A DNA stretch of 53,907 nucleotides, from NCBI GenBank assembly GCA_903865895.1, contig CAIPLM010000020.1, forward strand, positions 1 through 53,907, given 5' to 3'. Both the position numbers and the translations under genes were made by a program. Below are positions 9,001 to 16,551 of the stretch, piece by piece; positions within the stretch are counted from its first letter, which is position 1, and the number at the start of each line of letters is the position of its first letter. The notes beneath the pieces are model-generated. The model was not told the origin of the DNA and ran no database searches. It was given only the letters and a program-made list of their open reading frames with translations. Source of the stretch: an uncultured Rhodospirillales bacterium. Its GTDB lineage: Bacteria > Pseudomonadota > Alphaproteobacteria > Acetobacterales > Acetobacteraceae.

Positions 9001-9969
9001 GATGTTGGTGATCGGGCCGCCATAGCTGCCGACGATGGCGAAGTAGTCGTTGTAATTGTTCAGCTCGACCAGGCCGTTATTGACGAAGCTCGCCGAGGCC
9101 ACCGCAACGCCGCCGGCATCGATGATGGTGCCGGTGTTGGTGACGCTGGTGTAGCCGCTGATGCCGATGCCGGAGCCCAGCGTGGCGGAAATGGTGCCGG
9201 CATTGGCGATGTCGGCGCCCTGCAGGGTGAAGCCGCCGCCATTGGCCGCGGCGATCAGGCCGTTATTGGTGATGGAGGCCACCACGTCGGCGCCGCCGTT
9301 CCATTGCAGGGCCTGCCAGGTGCCGTTGTTGACCACCAATGTGCCCTGGTCGATCGACCAGCAGCTCGAGGTGAGGCTGCCGCCGACCTGGTTGATCAGG
9401 GTGTTTGCACCGAGCGTGAGCGTGCCGAAATCGACAGCGGTGCCGCCGCCGGACGCGTTGCCCGCATCGATGCGGATGTTGTCGATCGCCTGGGTGCCGG
9501 CGAAGGTGAGCGAAGTGGCCCCGCCGGTGGCGTTGATCGCGCCCTGGCCCAGGCCACCCGCGCCGGTGGCGGTGAGGCCGTTGGCGATGATGAGGCTGGC
9601 ACCCGCGGCGGTGAGATCGAGCGTTCCCTGGTAGGTCGTGCCGCTCAGCGTGCCGCCATGCCAGCCGAAGCTGCCGCCGGTGGCCGACAAGGTGCCTCCG
9701 ACCACTACGCCACCGGCTTCAAGGTCGAACTGCCCCGCTGCAACCGTCAGCGCGCCGCCGAGGGACAAAGTGCCGGTATCGGAAAGCGTCGCGCCGGCAT
9801 CGTTCAGCAGGAGTGACTGCACGCTTTGGTTGCCGCTCAGCGCCACCGCATAGGTTCCCGTGAGGTCGATGGTCGCGCTGTCGCCGATGGAGGGAACGCT
9901 GCTGCCGACCCAGTTGCTCCCGGTGCCCCAAACGCCGCCCGCGCCGTTCGTCCAACGAATATTCGCCAT
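6052..9969 (-). CDS. Large secreted beta-repeat protein with Ig/PKD-like and RTX-like C-terminal regions
   Basis: A 1305-residue protein rich in Gly, Ala, Thr and Ser with no N-terminal signal peptide (MANIRWTNGA). Residues about 1-550 are repeated beta-strand units (GNQSVQSLLLNDAGATLS, NNGLVELNNY and similar). A second region around 560-770 ends in a PPPPPAR linker. Two Ig/PKD-like units each carry WGDGTTSAG (near 823 and 930). The C-terminal 310 residues have degenerate RTX-like Gly/Asp repeats (DTIDGGSGHDSIL, GGLGADTLVG, FIASDRIDI). The absence of a signal peptide plus this end suggests type I secretion, but no transporter genes are nearby. The start at 9969 follows AGGGA; the longer frame has an unlikely leader. 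Possible adhesin or matrix protein (inference). Confidence 0.85.
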   Translation of the reverse strand: MANIRWTNGAGGVWGTGSNWVGSSVPSIGDSATIDLTGTYAVALSGNQSVQSLLLNDAGATLSDTGTLSLGGALTVAAGQFDLEAGGVVVGGTLSATGGSFGWHGGTLSGTTYQGTLDLTAAGASLIIANGLTATGAGGLGQGAINATGGATSLTFAGTQAIDNIRIDAGNASGGGTAVDFGTLTLGANTLINQVGGSLTSSCWSIDQGTLVVNNGTWQALQWNGGADVVASITNNGLIAAANGGGFTLQGADIANAGTISATLGSGIGISGYTSVTNTGTIIDAGGVAVASASFVNNGLVELNNYNDYFAIVGSYGGPITNITTGTGTIDLSGNTVELRFEQDQAFNGGTVILGGASNKITISHPNPLNYAATVSLGAAATIDITGTGGLISDDGYAGDTLISAGTIDESVAGASATIALQSFANNGLVRVAKSDHLSIGNAITGSGSITLATAGTAEITGSVAAGQHLAFLDASSSVLKLDAPSSVHGTVTGFAAGNTIDLAGLTATSAAWNAGTLTLGLSGGTSLALPVAGAYTSSQFHLAADGAGGTNVTLTPALPPGGGTGVSVRSVSTDGLGPFGAWTPPNFNANTATAGIPGTATASSASSASYGGASVASSQTVSAGWVSAYSGTATFHDAWSATSTTSGAFNAEQSFGMQAGPGYANASFSVTMGTAGTFSIGWTATEAATGALTGGGSSAGLFGLLNMVAVIDGGTAMQVNPVNANAATPTGTFSGTLTAGTHTITIEDWSNYSGALGTFTGSLNETLTLAITPTGAPPPPPARTYGGSGATLSTAEGTPLTAPVATFTDSNTADAAANFSATIIWGDGTTSAGVITGANGSFSVAPAAGHVFADEGHFATSVAVLSAADGVTTTLSGAITATDADVLAAATAPAIAATAGQAYSATLATFTDGFGAATAADLAATIAWGDGTTSAGTVTATAGGFAVSGAHTWSAAGSDAVSVTLTDTDGTATASAALTATVAAASTGNHSWILTKGVDTIDGGSGHDSILARAQTLSPGDHIDGGAGLSNSLTLVGGGAFNMTLPALLDNISTITAVEGIGVAVPAITLRADLNANLTLTSSPNGAQATALVVGAANSATITLGNGSDTVYLGAGEKLITGSGNNTIHVTAASASDSITAGTGTNALVVDGGGSVTLGAKITGISTVSLSSATNLKLNAMGFITATGSAGIDTITAGGAHQTLTGGLGADTLVGNTAGYDTFSDTAAGLSGDLLRGFIASDRIDITDIAYAGAHLTAAASGANTQVTLAGGGGSSTFLMQGHFSASGFALAGDGHSGTYITHS

Positions 9970-10226
9970 GAGATAGTCCCTGTGCAGAAAAATGGCAGGA
10001 TGTTGCCGTTGCGGCCTCTCATGACCGGTGAACCTGTCTGCTGCCTGACTGCGATGCTGCATCTTGCCTTCGGCGCGGCTTTTGCGTCGCTCATCACCGG
10101 CTTGTGAAAAGCCGGCCCACCTCGGCAGGTCGCACGTTGCCATGTGCCTAGGCGCCGTGTTCCCGGCGCGGCTATGCTGCTGCTCTCGTGCCTGGGACGG
10201 CATCTACAACCGCGGGGGAGCAGCCG
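9970..10226. other. Divergent intergenic region
   Basis: 257 bases between the divergently transcribed RTX-like gene and the DUF1295 gene. Both promoters must lie here. I see no clear -35/-10 pair or long palindrome. Confidence 0.4.
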
Positions 10227-11033
10227 ATGCTCGATCAATTCGCCTGGCTTTTGCCGCTCGTGGAGCGTGGCGTGTTGTTTGTGGCGGTGTTCTTCGTGGC
10301 GGGGCTATGGGTGATCAGCCTGGCGATGAAGGATTCGAGTATCGTCGATGTGTTCTGGGGCCCTGGCTGCGCCGCTGTAGCGTGGGTCTATTATCTCGGC
10401 GGCGCGAGCGGGCAGCCGCGCGCGATTCTGGCCGTGGGACTCGCGACTGCCTGGGGGCTGCGGCTCGGCTGGTTTATCGGGAGCCGCAACTGGGGTACCG
10501 AGGATCCCCGCTACGCAAGGCTGCGCGCGCATGTCACTGGGCTGGGGCGCAATTACGCGCTGTATAGCCTGCGCGCCGTGTTCGCTTTTCAGGGTGTGGC
10601 GATGGTGATCTGCACCGCGCCGCTGCTGTTCGCCATCACCCTGCCGGGCGGCCGTACAGGGCCGCTGGCGTGGCTGGGCGGGGCGATCGCGATCGGCGGG
10701 CTGATCGTCGAGACCATTGGCGACCAGCAGATGCGCGCCTTCCGTGCCGGTCGCCGCAAGCCCGGCGCGGTGATGGACCGAGGGCTGTGGCGCTATTCGC
10801 GGCATCCCAACTATTTCGGCGAAATGCTGGTGCAGTGGGGGCTTTTCTTCATCGCGCTCGATACCGGGCCGTTGGCATGGCTCACCATCGTGGCGCCGGC
10901 GCTGCTGAGCTACCTCATCATGGGTCCGATGGGCGCCGGGCTGCTGGAGCGGCGACTGCTGAAGAAAAATCCGGGCTACGCGGCCTATGTGGCCCGCACG
11001 AGCGCCTTCATCCCCATGCGGCCAAAGCGGTAG
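10227..11033 (+). CDS. DUF1295 / steroid 5-alpha-reductase-like integral membrane protein
   Basis: 268-residue polytopic membrane protein of the DUF1295 family, related to steroid 5-alpha reductases and isoprenylcysteine methyltransferases. Several hydrophobic helices are visible (LLPLVERGVLFVAVFFVAGLW, LAWLGGAIAIGGLIVETIG and others). The family signature at the C-terminal end is GLWRYSRHPNYFGEMLVQWG, followed by LLKKNPGYAAYVARTSAFIP. The start at 10227 follows GGGGGAG by six bases. It runs convergently into the dipeptide transporter ATPase gene with only six bases between the stops. The family is secure; the substrate is unknown. Confidence 0.9.
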   Translation: MLDQFAWLLPLVERGVLFVAVFFVAGLWVISLAMKDSSIVDVFWGPGCAAVAWVYYLGGASGQPRAILAVGLATAWGLRLGWFIGSRNWGTEDPRYARLRAHVTGLGRNYALYSLRAVFAFQGVAMVICTAPLLFAITLPGGRTGPLAWLGGAIAIGGLIVETIGDQQMRAFRAGRRKPGAVMDRGLWRYSRHPNYFGEMLVQWGLFFIALDTGPLAWLTIVAPALLSYLIMGPMGAGLLERRLLKKNPGYAAYVARTSAFIPMRPKR

Positions 11034-11039
11034 GGCGCG

Positions 11040-11987
11040 CTATTCCACGAGATGACACGCCGCGGCATGGTCCGCGGCGACGATGCGAAGTGCGGGGGCC
11101 TCGGCGGTGCAGCGGGCGGTGGCCTGACCGCAGCGTGGCGCGAAGGCGCAGCCGGGCGGTGTGCCGAGCGGGGAGGGCGGGTCGCCTTCGAGGATGGGCC
11201 GCTTCACCCGGGCGATCGCGGGATCCGGTACCGGCACGGCGTCGATCAGGGCGGACGTGAAGGGGTGGCGCGGCCGGCGCCAGATTTCGGCGGCGGGGCC
11301 GTGTTCGACGATCTGGCCGAGATACATCACGGCGATGCGGTGGGCGAAGGTCTCGACCAAGGCGAGGTCGTGCGAGATCACCAAATAGGCGATGCCGAGT
11401 TCGCGCTGGAGGTCGGCGAGGAGGTTGATCACCTGGGCCTGGATCGAGACGTCGAGGGCCGAGACCGGTTCGTCGCAGACGATGAGGCGGGGGTTGAGGG
11501 CGAGGGCGCGGGCGATGCCGATGCGCTGGCGTTGGCCGCCGGAGAATTCATGCGGCAGGCGGCTTCCCCATTCCGGCCGCAGCCCGACGCGGTCCATCAG
11601 CCAGGCGACCCGGGCGTCGCGCTCCGACGAGGTGCCGATGCGATGGACGTCGAGCGGTTCGCGGATGAGTTGGGCGACGCGGCGGCGGGGGTTGAGGGAG
11701 GCGAAAGGGTCCTGGAAGACGAATTGCACGGCGCGGCGGGCGGCGAAGCGGGCGGCGCGGCTGGCGGTGGCGAGGTCCTGCCCGTCGAGCAGGATGCGGC
11801 CGGCGGTGGGGGTGACGAGGCCGACGATGGATTTGGCCAGGGTGGTTTTGCCGGAGCCGGATTCGCCGACCAGGCCGATTGTTTCGCCGGGGTTCACCGT
11901 GAGGGAGACGCCGCGCACGGCGTGGAGCGGGCCGGAAGGGGTGTCGAAGCGGCAGTGCAGGTCCTGGATGGCGAGTATGGGGGTCAT
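11040..11987 (-). CDS. Dipeptide/oligopeptide ABC transporter ATPase, F subunit
   Basis: Cytoplasmic ATPase of 315 residues that powers the importer with the D subunit. It has Walker A GESGSGKTT, the Q-loop region FVFQDPFASLNPR, the signature SGGQRQR, Walker B LIVCDEPVSALD and the switch His in VISHDL. The C-terminal extension has the oligopeptide-transporter pattern GCAFAPRCGQATARC, which often holds an iron-sulfur cluster in this subfamily. Its ATG overlaps the D-subunit stop by four bases, so it is the last gene of a five-gene operon running from 16421. Confidence 0.95.
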   Translation of the reverse strand: MTPILAIQDLHCRFDTPSGPLHAVRGVSLTVNPGETIGLVGESGSGKTTLAKSIVGLVTPTAGRILLDGQDLATASRAARFAARRAVQFVFQDPFASLNPRRRVAQLIREPLDVHRIGTSSERDARVAWLMDRVGLRPEWGSRLPHEFSGGQRQRIGIARALALNPRLIVCDEPVSALDVSIQAQVINLLADLQRELGIAYLVISHDLALVETFAHRIAVMYLGQIVEHGPAAEIWRRPRHPFTSALIDAVPVPDPAIARVKRPILEGDPPSPLGTPPGCAFAPRCGQATARCTAEAPALRIVAADHAAACHLVE

Positions 11988-12922
11988 GCGAGGTGGCAGG
12001 CGGCGCGGTGGCTGCCCTCACCGGTGAGCGCCGGTTCGCTTTCGTGGCAGCGGGGCTCGGCGACGTCGCAGCGCGGGGCGAAGGGGCAGCCTTGAGGCAG
12101 GTCGAACACGGAGGGGACGAGGCCGGGGATTTCGGCGAGGCGGGATTGTGCGCGGCCGGGATGCGGGGTGGCCGCCAGCAGGCGGCGGGCATAGGGGTGG
12201 AGCGGGCGGGCGAACAGGGCGTCGACCGGCGCTTCCTCCACCTTGCTTCCCGCATACATCACCATCACCCGGTCGGCGGCTTGGGCGACCAGGCCGAGAT
12301 TATGGGTGATCAGCATGATGGCGATGCCGAGCGTGTCACGCAGCCCTGCCAGCAGGGCCATGATTTGCGCCTGAATGGTGGGATCGAGCGCCGTGGTGGG
12401 CTCGTCGGCGATCACCAAAGCCGGGTTGCAGGCGATGGCGATGGCGATCACCACGCGCTGGCGCTGGCCGCCGGAGAGGCGGGCGGGGTAGGTGTCGATG
12501 ATGCGGGCGGGGTCGGGCAGGCGGACGAGGGCGAGGAGTTCGAGGGCGCGGGCGCGGGCGGCGGCGCGGGTGAGGCCGAGATGGGCGCGCAGCACTTCGG
12601 TGATCTGGTCGCCGATGGTGAACATCGGGTTCAGCGCGCTCATCGGGTCCTGGAAGATCATGCCGATGCGCTGTCCTCGGAGTTCGGCGGGGCGGATTGG
12701 GGCGCCGTCGAAGAGGAGCGTGCCGCCGGCGATGGTGAGCCCATCCGGCAGCAGGCCGGTGAGCGCGAGGGAGGTGACGGTTTTGCCGCAGCCGGATTCG
12801 CCGACCACGGCGAGGATTTCGCCGCGGGCGATATCGAAGGAGAGGTTGCGCACCACGCGGCGGGCGGGGTCGTCGGCGCGCGCGATGTCGAGCCCGGCGA
12901 CGCGCAGTAGCGGGGCGCTCAT
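11984..12922 (-). CDS. Dipeptide/oligopeptide ABC transporter ATPase, D subunit
   Basis: 312-residue ATPase paired with the F subunit. It shows Walker [11 protein letters not shown]-loop [12 protein letters not shown], signature SGGQRQRV, Walker [13 protein letters not shown], the switch His in LITHNL and the C-terminal Cys-rich [15 protein letters not shown]. It overlaps the C-subunit stop and its own downstream neighbour by four bases each, showing tight translational coupling. Confidence 0.95.
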   Translation of the reverse strand: MSAPLLRVAGLDIARADDPARRVVRNLSFDIARGEILAVVGESGCGKTVTSLALTGLLPDGLTIAGGTLLFDGAPIRPAELRGQRIGMIFQDPMSALNPMFTIGDQITEVLRAHLGLTRAAARARALELLALVRLPDPARIIDTYPARLSGGQRQRVVIAIAIACNPALVIADEPTTALDPTIQAQIMALLAGLRDTLGIAIMLITHNLGLVAQAADRVMVMYAGSKVEEAPVDALFARPLHPYARRLLAATPHPGRAQSRLAEIPGLVPSVFDLPQGCPFAPRCDVAEPRCHESEPALTGEGSHRAACHLA

Positions 12923-13731
12923 GGGCGGCGCAGGCGGGGGTTGAGGGCGTCGTTCAGGCCCTCGCCGAACAAATTGAGGCCGAGTGCCGTGACCAGCAGG
13001 GCGCAGCCGGGGATCACCACGATGTACCAGGCCTGGCGCATCTGGTCCTTGCCCATGTTGATCATGGCGCCCCAGGTCATCACGTTGGGGTCGGACAGGC
13101 CGAGGAAGGAGAGCCCGGCTTCCATCAGGATGGCGGTGGCGACCAGAACGGTGGCGGTGACGATCACCGGGGCGAGCGCGTTGGGCAGGATCTGCTGGAG
13201 GATGATGCGGGCGTCCGACATGCCGATCACCCGGCAGGATTGCACGAATTCGCGCTCCCTGAGGGCGAGGAACTCGGCGCGGACCAGGCGGGCGACGGCG
13301 GGCCAGGAGACCAAAGCGATGGCGGTGACGATGGTGGTGAGGCGGGTGCCGAGCACGACAAGCAGCACAATCGCCAGCATGAAGGGCGGGATGGTCTGGA
13401 ACAGCTCGGTCAGCCGCATCAGCGCGTCATCGACGAGGCCGCGGTAGAAGCCCCCCAGCGCGCCGACGAGGATGCCGATGAAGACGGCGGCGACGGTGGA
13501 GGCGAGGCCGATCAGCAGCGAGGCCCGCGCGCCGTGGAACAGCCCGGCGAGAATGTCGCGGCCCAGGCTGTCGGTGCCGAGCGGCAATCCGGGGGCGCTG
13601 CCGGGCCAGAGCAGCGGGGCATCGGCCATGGCGAAGGGGTCGTCGGGGAAGATCGCCCCGGCGAGGGCCGCCATGCCAGCGACGGCGAGCAGGATGGCGC
13701 CGCCCGCCCACAGGGAAGCGTGGCGCATCAT
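12919..13731 (-). CDS. Dipeptide/oligopeptide ABC transporter permease, C subunit
   Basis: 270-residue inner-membrane permease. The N-terminal part has LPLGTDSLGRDILAGLFHGARASLLIG, the hallmark of DppC/OppC proteins, followed by five or more hydrophobic helices. The ATPase-contact EAA-like loop is in EREFVQSCRVIGMSDARIILQQILPNALAP. It overlaps both neighbouring genes by four bases. It forms the translocation channel with the B subunit. Confidence 0.95.
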   Translation of the reverse strand: MMRHASLWAGGAILLAVAGMAALAGAIFPDDPFAMADAPLLWPGSAPGLPLGTDSLGRDILAGLFHGARASLLIGLASTVAAVFIGILVGALGGFYRGLVDDALMRLTELFQTIPPFMLAIVLLVVLGTRLTTIVTAIALVSWPAVARLVRAEFLALREREFVQSCRVIGMSDARIILQQILPNALAPVIVTATVLVATAILMEAGLSFLGLSDPNVMTWGAMINMGKDQMRQAWYIVVIPGCALLVTALGLNLFGEGLNDALNPRLRRP

Positions 13732-14732
13732 CGCAGTTCAACCGCGGGGTTGATGACGACGTAGAGCATGTCCACCACCAGGTTCGCGATCACCACGAAC
13801 ACGGAGGACAGCACGAGGATGCTGAGCAGGAGGTTGAGGTCGCGCTGGAAGACGGCATCGAACATCAGCCGCCCGATGCCGGGCCAGGAGAACACGGTCT
13901 CGCCGAGAACGGCGCCGCCGAGGAAGGTGCCGAGGTTCATGCCCACCATTGTCACAAGTGGCAGCAGGGCGTTGCGGAGCGCGTGGACGAAGGCGATGCG
14001 GCGCTCGCCCATGCCCTTGGCGCGGGCGAAGCGGATATGGTCGAGCCCCAGCACCTCCAGCATCGATGCGCGCAGCAGGCGGGTGTAGATGGCGAGGAAG
14101 AAGCAGGCCTGGGTGGCGGCGGGGAGGATCAGATGCTGCGCCACATCGAGCGCATGGGCGAGGCCGGTCGATTTCACCCGCATGTCATACATGCCGCCGG
14201 CCGGCAGCCAGTCGAGCCGCACCGAAAAGAGCAGGATCAGCATAAGCCCGCTCCAGAACATCGGGGTGCCGTAGAGCAGGAGGACGATGAAGGAGATCAC
14301 CCGGTCCGCCGCCTTCCCGGCATGGCGGGCGGCGGTGACGCCGAGCACGATGCCGCCGGCCACCGCGATGGTCATCGCCGTGCCCATCAGCAGTAGCGTC
14401 GCCGGGAGGCGTTCGAGGATGAGGCTGGCGACCGACTGGCCGTAGCGGGAGGAGTAGCCGAGATCGAAGGTGATCAGCCGCAGCAGGAAGTGCCAGAGCT
14501 GCACGTGGAGCGGCTGATCGAGCCCGAAGCGGGCGCGCAGCATCGCGAGATAGGCGGGATCGCCCGCGCCGGCCTCACCGGCCAGCGCATCGGCCGCATC
14601 GCCGGGCGCCATGTGCAGCAGGATGAAGTTGAAGATGGCGATGCCGAAGATGACCAGCACCGCCATCGCCAAGCGGCGGGCGAGGAAGGAAGCGCTTCTT
14701 TTTGAAAAAAGAAGCAAAAACTTTTTATCCAT
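13728..14732 (-). CDS. Dipeptide/oligopeptide ABC transporter permease, B subunit, N-terminus derived from a repeat
   Basis: 334-residue permease with DppB features: APGDAADALAGEAG, LRARFGLDQPLHVQLWHFL, DLGYSSRYGQSV and the EAA-like loop DHIRFARAKGMGERRIAFVHALRNALLP. The only ATG that leaves room for the usual basic start of the first helix is at 14732. It lies inside a palindromic repeat also found at 19556-19604. The first 16 residues (MDKKFLLLFSKRSASF) are therefore repeat-encoded. ATG 14666 is a fallback but would cut into helix 1. No strong ribosome binding site precedes 14732. Gene identity is firm; the start is less so. Confidence 0.88.
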   Translation of the reverse strand: MDKKFLLLFSKRSASFLARRLAMAVLVIFGIAIFNFILLHMAPGDAADALAGEAGAGDPAYLAMLRARFGLDQPLHVQLWHFLLRLITFDLGYSSRYGQSVASLILERLPATLLLMGTAMTIAVAGGIVLGVTAARHAGKAADRVISFIVLLLYGTPMFWSGLMLILLFSVRLDWLPAGGMYDMRVKSTGLAHALDVAQHLILPAATQACFFLAIYTRLLRASMLEVLGLDHIRFARAKGMGERRIAFVHALRNALLPLVTMVGMNLGTFLGGAVLGETVFSWPGIGRLMFDAVFQRDLNLLLSILVLSSVFVVIANLVVDMLYVVINPAVELR

Positions 14733-14819
14733 TGGCCACTCGGCTTCCCCAGGCAGCGCGATACCAAACGGATAAAGGTTTTTTGGTTCTTTTTTTCAAA
14801 AAAGAACCGCTTGCTTCCT
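14684..14819. repeat. Composite palindromic repeat, copy 1
   Basis: It fills the whole gap between the binding-protein stop (14820-14822) and the B-permease and runs 49 bases into the permease gene. It holds two A/T-cored hairpins: 14694-14715 (10-bp stem, 2-base loop) and 14785-14808 (GGTTCTTTTTT arm, 11-bp stem, 2-base loop). The flanking parts (around 14716-14735 and 14764-14784) are themselves inverted copies, so the element is one large imperfect palindrome. Bases 14684-14732 are identical, in inverse orientation, to 19556-19604. Confidence 0.85.
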
Positions 14820-16421
14820 TCACTCCACCCAAAGCTCCGCACCATTGGCCCGCAGCCCGTCGGCGCCGGCGATGAAATTGTGCACGGATTTCGCGGCGAT
14901 GGTGATGCTGTTCGGCATGGCCAGCGGGATCAGCGGCAGGTCCCGCATGGCGATCTGCTGGAAGCGCTCCCACAGCACCTTGCGCTTGGCCGCATCGGTC
15001 TCGATCGCCGCGCCATCGAGCACCGCATCCATCTCCGGATTGCTGTAGCCGGAGGCGTTGACGAGGAAGGTGCCTTTGCGGATCGCCTTGCTGTCATAGT
15101 AGCGCTGCAGGCCGATCGTGGGGTCGGCGGTGACGGAGGCGGGTAGCAGGCTCATGTCGAAGTCATATTCGGCGTAGATGCGCTTGAGGAAGCTCGGCAC
15201 GTCGGAGATGCGGATCTCGATATCGATGCCGATGGCGCGGAGGGACTGGCGGAGGAACTCGGCCTCGCGCTGATAGACATCGCTGATCGAGGGCACATCG
15301 AGCCGCAGCTTGAAGCGCATGCCATCCGCCCCCCGCGGCGCCCCGGCGGCATCCAGCATGGCGGCGGCCTTGGCGGTGTTGAACGGGTAGCGCGGCACAT
15401 CGGTGCTGTGCAGCTTCGCCAGCGTGCTGGGGATCGGGCTGATCAGCGGCATGGCGAGGCCGGACCACACGACGCGGACCATGAGGTCCGAATTGATGGC
15501 GTTGCGGATGGCCTGGCGCACCTCGAGCTTGCCGAGCATGGGGTGGCGGAGGTTGAACTCCATGATATCGAGGCTGTTGTTCAGCTCCTCGCCGCGATCC
15601 TCCACCTGGAATTTCGCATTGGCGCGATAGCCGGCCACCTCCGCCAGGGGCACCGGTGTGGTGCCGGCGAGTTGCAACTCGCCGCGCTCGAAGGCGGCGG
15701 CACGGGCGCCGGCATCGGTGAAACTGCGCACCACGAGACGGTCGAGATAGGGCTTGCCAGCGTCCCAATAGGTCGGGTTGCGCTCGAGCTCGATGAAATT
15801 GCCGCGCTGCCACTGGGCGAGGCGGAAGGGGCCGGTGCCGATCGGATTGTTGTTGCGCGGATTGGTCAGCGGGTCGCTGCCCTCATAGACGTGCTTGGGC
15901 AGGATCGGCGCCTCGCTGCTCGATAGCGCGCTCATGATGGCCGGCGCCGGGCGCGAGAGGCGGAAAATCGCGGTGTGGTCATCGGGCGTGTCGACGGAAG
16001 TGACCGGCGCTAGCGTGCTGCGGCCGCGCGGGTGGAATTTCTTCAACAGCTCCAGCACCGAATACGCGACATCGGCTGACGTAAAGGGTTTGCCGTCGTG
16101 CCAGGTGACCCCTTTGCGCAGGGTGAAGCTGATGGCGAGTCCGTCGGCGCTGACGCTCCAGGCGGTGGCGAGCAGCGGCTGGGGGTTCAGCGCGAAGTCA
16201 TAAGCCAGCAGCCCCTCGACGAATTTCGGCCCGATCACCGTGAGCGGCGCCGCGGTGTTGAAGGCGCAGACCAGGGAGGCGGGCTCGGGGATTATGCTCA
16301 TCACCAGCGTGCCGCCGCGCTTGGGCGCCTGGGCCTGCGCGTTGCCGGCGGTGGCGGCGAGGGCGGTGGCGCCCAGCAGCGTGGCGCGGCGCGTGAGGGG
16401 GATGAAATCAGCGTCGGCCAT
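14820..16421 (-). CDS. Dipeptide-type ABC transporter substrate-binding protein (SBP family 5)
   Basis: Periplasmic binding protein of 533 residues and first gene of the five-gene importer operon. The N-terminus has a twin-arginine-like signal (LTRRATLLGATALAATAGNAQA) and mature start QAPKRGGTLV. Family features are LRKGVTWHDGKPFTSADVAYSV, NPIGTGPFRLAQWQ and EVRQAIRNAINSDLMVRVV. It is divergent from an operon with a ThDP enzyme and hydantoinase A/B genes, which may hydrolyse what this transporter imports (inference). The stop codon abuts a palindromic repeat that separates it from the permease genes. Confidence 0.93.
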   Translation of the reverse strand: MADADFIPLTRRATLLGATALAATAGNAQAQAPKRGGTLVMSIIPEPASLVCAFNTAAPLTVIGPKFVEGLLAYDFALNPQPLLATAWSVSADGLAISFTLRKGVTWHDGKPFTSADVAYSVLELLKKFHPRGRSTLAPVTSVDTPDDHTAIFRLSRPAPAIMSALSSSEAPILPKHVYEGSDPLTNPRNNNPIGTGPFRLAQWQRGNFIELERNPTYWDAGKPYLDRLVVRSFTDAGARAAAFERGELQLAGTTPVPLAEVAGYRANAKFQVEDRGEELNNSLDIMEFNLRHPMLGKLEVRQAIRNAINSDLMVRVVWSGLAMPLISPIPSTLAKLHSTDVPRYPFNTAKAAAMLDAAGAPRGADGMRFKLRLDVPSISDVYQREAEFLRQSLRAIGIDIEIRISDVPSFLKRIYAEYDFDMSLLPASVTADPTIGLQRYYDSKAIRKGTFLVNASGYSNPEMDAVLDGAAIETDAAKRKVLWERFQQIAMRDLPLIPLAMPNSITIAAKSVHNFIAGADGLRANGAELWVE

Positions 16422-16490
16422 GGCGGGGAACTCCTGTGCGAAGGGCTGGCGTGGTGTTCCGCCGCCCGCGAAACGCTAACACCCGGGCAT

Positions 16491-16505
16491 GGCGTATACA
16501 ACGCC
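16491..16505. promoter_or_regulatory. GTATAC-centred dyad between divergent transporter and catabolic operons
   Basis: GGCGT-ATACA-ACGCC is an imperfectly spaced inverted repeat containing GTATAC, the core of many GntR/FCD-type operators. It lies 70 bases upstream of the binding-protein gene and 47 bases upstream of the ThDP enzyme gene, a sensible position to control both. No GntR gene is in the window, so this is only a candidate. Confidence 0.3.
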
Positions 16506-16551
16506 GGGAGGCACCGATAGGTTGGCCCTCGACATCGGGGCGGGAGGGCAC

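Noticed and set aside
6580-9816. 1078-codon plus-strand open frame opposite the RTX-like gene
   Set aside because: Its Gly/Ala/Glu/Asp composition is that of an antisense shadow of GC-rich coding DNA; the minus-strand frame has domains and a ribosome binding site.
14684-14819. Repeat as an insertion sequence
   Set aside because: It has no transposase frame and is under 150 bases; it behaves as a small non-autonomous palindromic element at most.
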